DNA of 8,944 bases, taken from positions 1-8,944 of the forward strand of contig CALIXB010000017.1 in the NCBI GenBank assembly GCA_938046775.1. The letters run 5' to 3'. A model generated the notes under the pieces. The model worked only from the letters and a program-made list of their open reading frames with translations. It had not been told where the DNA came from and ran no database searches. Positions 5,678 through 8,944 of the stretch are shown piece by piece; positions within the stretch are counted from its first letter, which is position 1; every line of letters begins with the position of its first letter. Position numbers and translations under genes: made by a program. This DNA is from an uncultured Candidatus Saccharibacteria bacterium (GTDB lineage Bacteria; Patescibacteriota; Saccharimonadia; Saccharimonadales; Saccharimonadaceae).

Positions 5678-6616
5678 ATGGCTACGAAGAAAACTTCAAA
5701 GAAAGCCCCGGTTAAAGCTACAGCAAAGAAAACTACTGCCGCCAAGACCGAAACCAAAACGACCGTCAAACGAGTCGTTACCGAATCTACTGCGTCCAAA
5801 AGTCAGCGCACCAAATTAGATTCTAAATTACCAAGCAACTTAATCAATATCGTCATTGCAGAAATCGTCGGTACGTTCATTTTGACGCTAGCTGCCCTAT
5901 TCGCATCAGACATCCTATCATCAATGTACGTTGGCTTTGCGCTCATGCTCATTGTCACCGCTATCGGCGGCATTTCCGGTGCGCACGTCAACCCAGCTGT
6001 TACTTTCGGTTTGTGGTCAATGCGCAAGCTAAAAACCGTTTTGGTACCATTTTACTGGGGCGCCCAATTCCTCGGCGCAATGGCGGCTATTGTACTGATT
6101 GGCTCATTGACAAACGGCGGCTTTGCGCTTAGCTTTGATCAATTTACCGCATTTTCATGGAATATCTTTGCTATAGAATTAATTGGTACTGCAGTCTTCG
6201 TATTTGGCATTGCTGCAGTTCTCCAGCGCAAGGAAATCAAAGCAGCTGGTCAAGCTTTTGGCATTGGTCTAGCCTTAATGATTGGCCTAGTTGTATCTGG
6301 ATCGCTATACTCATACGTTAAAGGTACTGCTATCGCAAAAATCCAGAAAGAGCAAAACGCCGCTCAATCTGAAAAAGGTGGTCGCACCTACCCACGCGAA
6401 ATTTATGTTTCTGGAGCTACTTTGAACCCAGCAGTCGCTCTAGCAAGCACAGAAAAAACCGACTCCCAACTACGCAGCAGCGGGGTATTGCCAGCTGAAG
6501 GCGAAAAAAGCTACTCTCGCTTTAGCCTAGAGGTTATTGCAGCTACACTAATTGGTGCAGCACTGGGAGGCAACTTATTCTTACTGGTAAATTACCGCAA
6601 TAAAGACGAAGAGTAA
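5678..6616 (+). CDS. Aquaporin/glycerol-facilitator family channel with atypical filter
   Basis: This 312-residue Major Intrinsic Protein has both half-helix signatures: SGAHVNPAVT (100-109) and SGATLNPAVALA (245-256). Membrane helices lie at about 55-76, 84-97, 120-142, 160-182, 190-212 and 284-305. Three things are unusual. A roughly 50-residue, Lys/Ala/Thr-rich cytoplasmic tail precedes helix 1. The second NPA is followed by Val253 instead of the near-universal arginine of the ar/R filter, while Gly203 occupies the helix-5 filter position as in GlpF. The loop before the second NPA carries an extra polar stretch of about 30 residues (about 215-244), and another polar stretch follows it (about 257-282). 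The pore is therefore probably wide and not a strict water channel; small neutral solutes are a guess. The SD supports the start. A terminator follows the stop. Confidence 0.93.
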   Translation: MATKKTSKKAPVKATAKKTTAAKTETKTTVKRVVTESTASKSQRTKLDSKLPSNLINIVIAEIVGTFILTLAALFASDILSSMYVGFALMLIVTAIGGISGAHVNPAVTFGLWSMRKLKTVLVPFYWGAQFLGAMAAIVLIGSLTNGGFALSFDQFTAFSWNIFAIELIGTAVFVFGIAAVLQRKEIKAAGQAFGIGLALMIGLVVSGSLYSYVKGTAIAKIQKEQNAAQSEKGGRTYPREIYVSGATLNPAVALASTEKTDSQLRSSGVLPAEGEKSYSRFSLEVIAATLIGAALGGNLFLLVNYRNKDEE

Positions 6617-6631
6617 GTCACCCTAAATCCG

Positions 6632-6662
6632 AAAAATCCTCCGCTTCAAACGGAGGATTTTT
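6632..6662. terminator. Bidirectional rho-independent terminator
   Basis: AAAAATCCTCCG (6632-6643) and CGGAGGATTTTT (6651-6662) are perfect 12-bp inverted arms around a 7-nt loop, CTTCAAA. The GC core is followed by T5 on both strands, so the hairpin can end transcription of the aquaporin gene (plus) and of rmuC (minus), whose stop is 15 nt away. Confidence 0.92.
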
Positions 6663-6676
6663 ATATTAGATAGCAT

Positions 6677-7747
6677 TTAGTCTTCCTGTGTTGGTCGATC
6701 GATTAACTCTGGCTGCGTTTGATGATCACCACCAGCGATCCGCACTACGTCTTTATCAATCTTGCCGAGCTCCTTGTACGAATTATTATAATGCCCGACG
6801 GTCGTACTGAGGCTCTTGCCCATCTTGGTCATCAGCTCGTCAAACTTTTTGATATGCACGCCCAGCTGGCCGACACGTACCTGGATATCCTTGGCCTGTT
6901 CTTCAATTTGTAGGCTCCTGAGACCCTGTAGCACCGTCTGTAGATATGCCAAAAAGCTAGTCGGACTGACGATGATTACCCGCTTGTCACGAAAGGCGTA
7001 TTCAATCAAGTCGCGGCTCGAACCACCCGCACCGACATTGTTAATGAGTAGATCATAATACAGCGACTCACTCGGGATGAACATAAAGGCAAAGTCCATG
7101 GTATGCTCCCGCGGCCGAATATATTTGCTGGTTTCGTCGATGCGCCCCTTCAGGTCAGCCTTCACCTTGTTCAGCCACAGCTCGCGCTCAGCTTTGGTCT
7201 CGGCGTTGATCATCCGGTTATAATTTTCCAAGCTAAACTTACTGTCCACCGGCAAAATCTGCCCCTTGTCCAAAAAAATTACCGCATCAACAATCTCGCC
7301 GTCCTTGAAGCGATATTGCATCTGAAACTGCTTGGCAGGCAGTACATTATCCAGCACACTCTCCAGGTAAAACTCGCCGAACACACCGCGCTGCTTGGGA
7401 TTCTGCAAGACATTCTGCAGGGTTTTTAGGTCAGTCGCCACGTCGACCACCCGCTTGTTTGTTTCATCCAACTTGGCCAGCCGCTGTGTTACGTCCGCCA
7501 CCAGCTTGGCGCTTTCCGATAGCTGCTTTTGCACCGAGGTTTGCACCTGAGCGTTACTGCGCTCAAGTTTATCGCTGACTGATTCATTTAGCTTGGCGAT
7601 GGTCCGCCCCAGCTCCACCACGTCGGTTTTAATGAGTTCGACCGATGACTGATTTTTCAGTTCACTCAACTTTGACTGCAGTACGAACAGCGTCGCACCC
7701 AGCCCCATAACAATAATAACTAAGAGAATAATGATGATGATTTCCAT
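6677..7747 (-). CDS. rmuC: RmuC-family DNA recombination protein
   Basis: The protein has 356 residues. One N-terminal membrane helix (about 2-23) is followed by a long predicted coiled coil (about 25-112). The conserved RmuC domain begins at RGVFGEFYLESVLDNVLP (120-137). It contains an arrangement resembling a PD-(D/E)xK nuclease core: E125/E129, D154 in IVDAVIFL, and D168-S-K170 in LPVDSKFSLENY. Further family hallmarks are DETSKYIRP, FAFMFIPSESLYYDLL and SPTSFLAYLQ. E. coli RmuC limits rearrangements at inverted repeats; its biochemical activity is not firmly established. The order of helix, coil and nuclease-like domain matches the family, toward the shorter end of its length range. The gene is convergent with the aquaporin gene. 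A promoter overlapping the upstream gene's stop codon gives a leader of about 11 nt with only a weak AAGG ribosome site. Confidence 0.94.
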   Translation of the reverse strand: MEIIIIILLVIIVMGLGATLFVLQSKLSELKNQSSVELIKTDVVELGRTIAKLNESVSDKLERSNAQVQTSVQKQLSESAKLVADVTQRLAKLDETNKRVVDVATDLKTLQNVLQNPKQRGVFGEFYLESVLDNVLPAKQFQMQYRFKDGEIVDAVIFLDKGQILPVDSKFSLENYNRMINAETKAERELWLNKVKADLKGRIDETSKYIRPREHTMDFAFMFIPSESLYYDLLINNVGAGGSSRDLIEYAFRDKRVIIVSPTSFLAYLQTVLQGLRSLQIEEQAKDIQVRVGQLGVHIKKFDELMTKMGKSLSTTVGHYNNSYKELGKIDKDVVRIAGGDHQTQPELIDRPTQED

Positions 7748-7764
7748 ACCCTTAGTGTACAGGG

Positions 7765-7792
7765 ATTATAGAGACAAGACAACTCGTGCCAA
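7765..7792 (-). promoter_or_regulatory. rmuC promoter overlapping the upstream stop codon
   Basis: On the minus strand, TTGGCA (7787-7792), a 16-bp spacer and TATAAT (7765-7770) make a strong sigma-70-type promoter. It lies inside the end of the upstream membrane-protein gene, whose TAA stop is part of the -10. Seventeen nucleotides separate the hexamer from the rmuC ATG. Confidence 0.65.
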
Positions 7793-8260
7793 AATTGCAA
7801 ACAACGTCACGAAAAGTATCGCTGCCCAATTGCCACGAATCCTATTCAGCCAAATCAATGACAGATACACCAGCACTGTTGCCGTAACAACCCAAGTCAA
7901 CGACAGAGCCCAAGGACCATTTGCCCATAACGTAACACCCCATAAGGATGCAGTCGCTGCGAGAACCACCAGAAGTGGTCGCTTTATGCCAAATACCGCC
8001 AGTAGCGGCACTAGCATCACCCCAACTAGAATCAAAGATATATAAGAGGCAATACTCGTACTATTTGCGCAAATAGAAATATTATCTGCATTCGAGCAAA
8101 ATACTGGCGTAATCATAAACCTGTCAAAAGCAAGCGCTAGCAGCCAGATAGCCACACCACTCACAGCCAGAGCCACCAGAACTCTTAGAAAACTCATCTT
8201 TGAAAATGAATATGTATATTCCGAAGTTTCTTCCCGAAAAATAGCCGACAACAATTTCAT
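7766..8260 (-). CDS. Five-helix integral membrane protein of unknown function
   Basis: This is a 164-residue hydrophobic protein from the ATG at 8258-8260. Predicted helices lie at about 25-45, 70-90, 95-113, 119-138 and 145-163, after a polar cytoplasmic N-terminus of about 22 residues. The first external loop carries a cysteine pair (C55, C64) that could form a disulfide. No family motif is recognisable. The frame can be extended 9 codons to a TTG at 8285-8287, but that TTG falls between the -35 and -10 of the promoter, so it is unlikely to be on the transcript. With the ATG start the gene is leaderless, as are several neighbours. Its last codons contain the rmuC promoter, so some co-transcription into rmuC is likely. 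Confidence 0.78.
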   Translation of the reverse strand: MKLLSAIFREETSEYTYSFSKMSFLRVLVALAVSGVAIWLLALAFDRFMITPVFCSNADNISICANSTSIASYISLILVGVMLVPLLAVFGIKRPLLVVLAATASLWGVTLWANGPWALSLTWVVTATVLVYLSLIWLNRIRGNWAAILFVTLFAILARVVLSL

Positions 8261-8266
8261 AAATAA

Positions 8267-8295
8267 ATTGTAACGTAAACTTGTCAATATTACAA
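8267..8295 (-). promoter_or_regulatory. Promoter of the five-helix membrane protein, leaderless
   Basis: On the minus strand, TTGTAA (8290-8295), a 17-bp spacer and TACAAT (8267-8272) sit exactly 6 nt before the ATG at 8258-8260. It lies in the 45-nt gap after the PAP2 gene. The predicted +1 is the A of the ATG. Confidence 0.55.
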
Positions 8296-8305
8296 ATGTA
8301 TATGC

Positions 8306-8788
8306 TTAAATATCCGACTTTTCTGCGCGCTTCATCAGTATATACCAGACAATACCCACACAGGCAATCAACAATCCGCCAATAACGTCAAGCGGCGTAT
8401 GCACCAAAGCAATCACCCGCCCCACACACACCAGAATTGTCATTGCCAGACAAATAACAGCTAGTCGCCGATCCTTAGCGCCAAACCACACCGCCAGCGT
8501 AATTGCCATTGTAAATAACGCGTGGTCAGACGGAAAGCCTGGATTATTCAAAAACGACGCCCCCGCCGCCACTCCTAAAACCTCAAACGGCCGCATTTGG
8601 TCCGGCTGATAAATCACTCCGATAATTTTTGCTGCCACATACGCCGTTAGCCCCGCCATCAGCACCCGAGCGTAAACCTGATATTTTTTATCATTCGGCA
8701 CCAGTTTTAGTAACGCATAAGCCCCGATCAACACAATCGGCACAACCAATCCATCGGCAATCAATTTAACAATCCATTGCAAGTCCAT
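8306..8788 (-). CDS. PAP2-family membrane phosphatase (undecaprenyl-diphosphatase-like)
   Basis: This is a 160-residue integral membrane phosphatase. The three PAP2 signature regions are present: R66-P67 in QMRPFEV, P86-S-D-H89 in GFPSDHALF, and R124 with H130 and D134 in GRVIALVHTPLDVIGG. H89 and H130 are the expected proton donor and nucleophile. The usual lysine seven residues before the first Arg is Ile59, as in some divergent members. Around these motifs are about five or six hydrophobic helices. The GFPSDHALF and VHTPLDVIGG patterns resemble BcrC/YbjG-type enzymes that recycle undecaprenyl diphosphate for cell-wall synthesis. A lipid phosphate phosphatase is the alternative. A TTG at 8852-8854 would add 22 residues, but the promoter lies within that extension, so I start at the ATG at 8786-8788. 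Confidence 0.88.
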   Translation of the reverse strand: MDLQWIVKLIADGLVVPIVLIGAYALLKLVPNDKKYQVYARVLMAGLTAYVAAKIIGVIYQPDQMRPFEVLGVAAGASFLNNPGFPSDHALFTMAITLAVWFGAKDRRLAVICLAMTILVCVGRVIALVHTPLDVIGGLLIACVGIVWYILMKRAEKSDI

Positions 8789-8794
8789 ACCATC

Positions 8795-8823
8795 AGTATA
8801 TCGCGTTGGCGGGTACTCGTAAA
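8795..8823 (-). promoter_or_regulatory. Promoter of the PAP2 phosphatase gene, leaderless
   Basis: On the minus strand, TTTACG (8818-8823), a 17-bp spacer and TATACT (8795-8800) end 6 nt before the ATG at 8788, placing +1 on the start codon. It is back to back with the tRNA promoter. Confidence 0.55.
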
Positions 8824-8826
8824 CGC

Positions 8827-8855
8827 TTGCGGAAATAATTTTTCTATAGTACAAT
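8827..8855 (+). promoter_or_regulatory. Promoter of tRNA-Gln
   Basis: TTGCGG (8827-8832), a 17-bp spacer and TACAAT (8850-8855) would start transcription near 8862, about 6 nt before the mature tRNA. A second hexamer, TATAGT, sits at 8845-8850. Confidence 0.45.
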
Positions 8856-8867
8856 TATTTTTGCCGT

Positions 8868-8942
8868 TGGGATGTCGCCAAGTGGTAAGGCACCGGGTTC
8901 TGGTCCCGGCATTCGGGGGTTCGAATCCCTCCATCCCAGCCA
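8868..8942 (+). tRNA. tRNA-Gln (anticodon CUG), CCA encoded
   Basis: The full cloverleaf can be drawn. The acceptor stem TGGGATG (8868-8874) pairs with CATCCCA (8932-8938). The D stem is GCC/GGC (8877-8879 with 8889-8891). The anticodon stem CCGGG/CCCGG encloses TTCTGGT with anticodon CTG at 8900-8902. The T stem GGGGG/CCCTC encloses TTCGAAT. The discriminator is G8939 and CCA (8940-8942) is encoded. The U1-A72 end pair is the characteristic feature of bacterial tRNA-Gln and agrees with the anticodon. It reads CAG codons. An open frame crosses it on the minus strand but is an artefact. The window ends 2 nt later, so its terminator or any following tRNA is not visible. Confidence 0.97.
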
Positions 8943-8944
8943 AG

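Noticed and set aside
8261..8287. TTG at 8285-8287 as the start of the five-helix protein
   Set aside because: It lies upstream of the -10 TACAAT and would not be on the predicted transcript. The ATG at 8258-8260 fits the leaderless pattern.
8789..8854. TTG at 8852-8854 as the PAP2 start, adding 22 residues
   Set aside because: The extension overlaps the PAP2 promoter and the tRNA promoter, has a polar composition unlike the family N-terminus, and the inner ATG sits 6 nt from a good -10.
8761..8943. 60-residue minus-strand open frame across the tRNA
   Set aside because: It reads through the antisense of a perfect tRNA-Gln cloverleaf and two promoters. Such frames over tRNA genes are common annotation artefacts.
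1..8944. Mobile element, CRISPR array or defence system
   Set aside because: No transposase, integrase, terminal repeats, periodic direct repeats or recognisable defence genes were found on either strand.

Overview
This 8.9 kb window is ordinary, gene-dense chromosomal DNA from a bacterium with small genes, short or overlapping gene junctions and the standard genetic code. It best fits a Candidatus Saccharibacteria (TM7)-like member of the Patescibacteria/CPR. That placement is inferred from the general look of the proteins, a pheS with no adjacent pheT, and a lean gene layout. No taxonomic marker in the window settles it. I see no phage, transposon or CRISPR array.

Layout. Positions 1-1362 (minus strand) hold a two-component system: an OmpR/PhoB-type response regulator followed by an overlapping membrane histidine kinase, cut by the window edge after 237 codons. 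Divergent from it is a membrane-anchored alpha/beta hydrolase (1416-2414, plus). Positions 2419-5620 (minus) hold a probable operon: a 78-residue tail-anchored membrane protein, pheS, an RclA-like flavoprotein disulfide reductase and a HIT-family protein. A divergent promoter pair at 5627-5649 separates this operon from an unusual aquaporin-family channel (5678-6616, plus), which ends at a bidirectional terminator facing rmuC (6677-7747, minus). Upstream of rmuC on the minus strand are a five-helix membrane protein and a PAP2 phosphatase, each with its own promoter. A divergent tRNA-Gln(CUG) gene closes the window.

How the parts fit. The genes are mostly cell-envelope and housekeeping functions. 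The regulator and kinase may control the divergent hydrolase, whose promoter spacer carries a 10-bp tandem repeat. The RclA homologue is very close to the E. coli protein that deals with reactive chlorine species and hypothiocyanous acid, which would suit a host-associated (for example oral) lifestyle. This is an inference.

The most notable pattern is regulatory. Four genes have a good -10 hexamer ending exactly 6 nt before their ATG, and a fifth has one 7 nt before. The predicted transcripts therefore begin at, or one base from, the start codon (leaderless mRNAs). Downstream operon genes and the aquaporin instead have Shine-Dalgarno sequences. The leaderless reading also argues for ATG starts further inside three genes than the longest open frames would suggest. 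I do not see a convincing previously undescribed multi-gene system.
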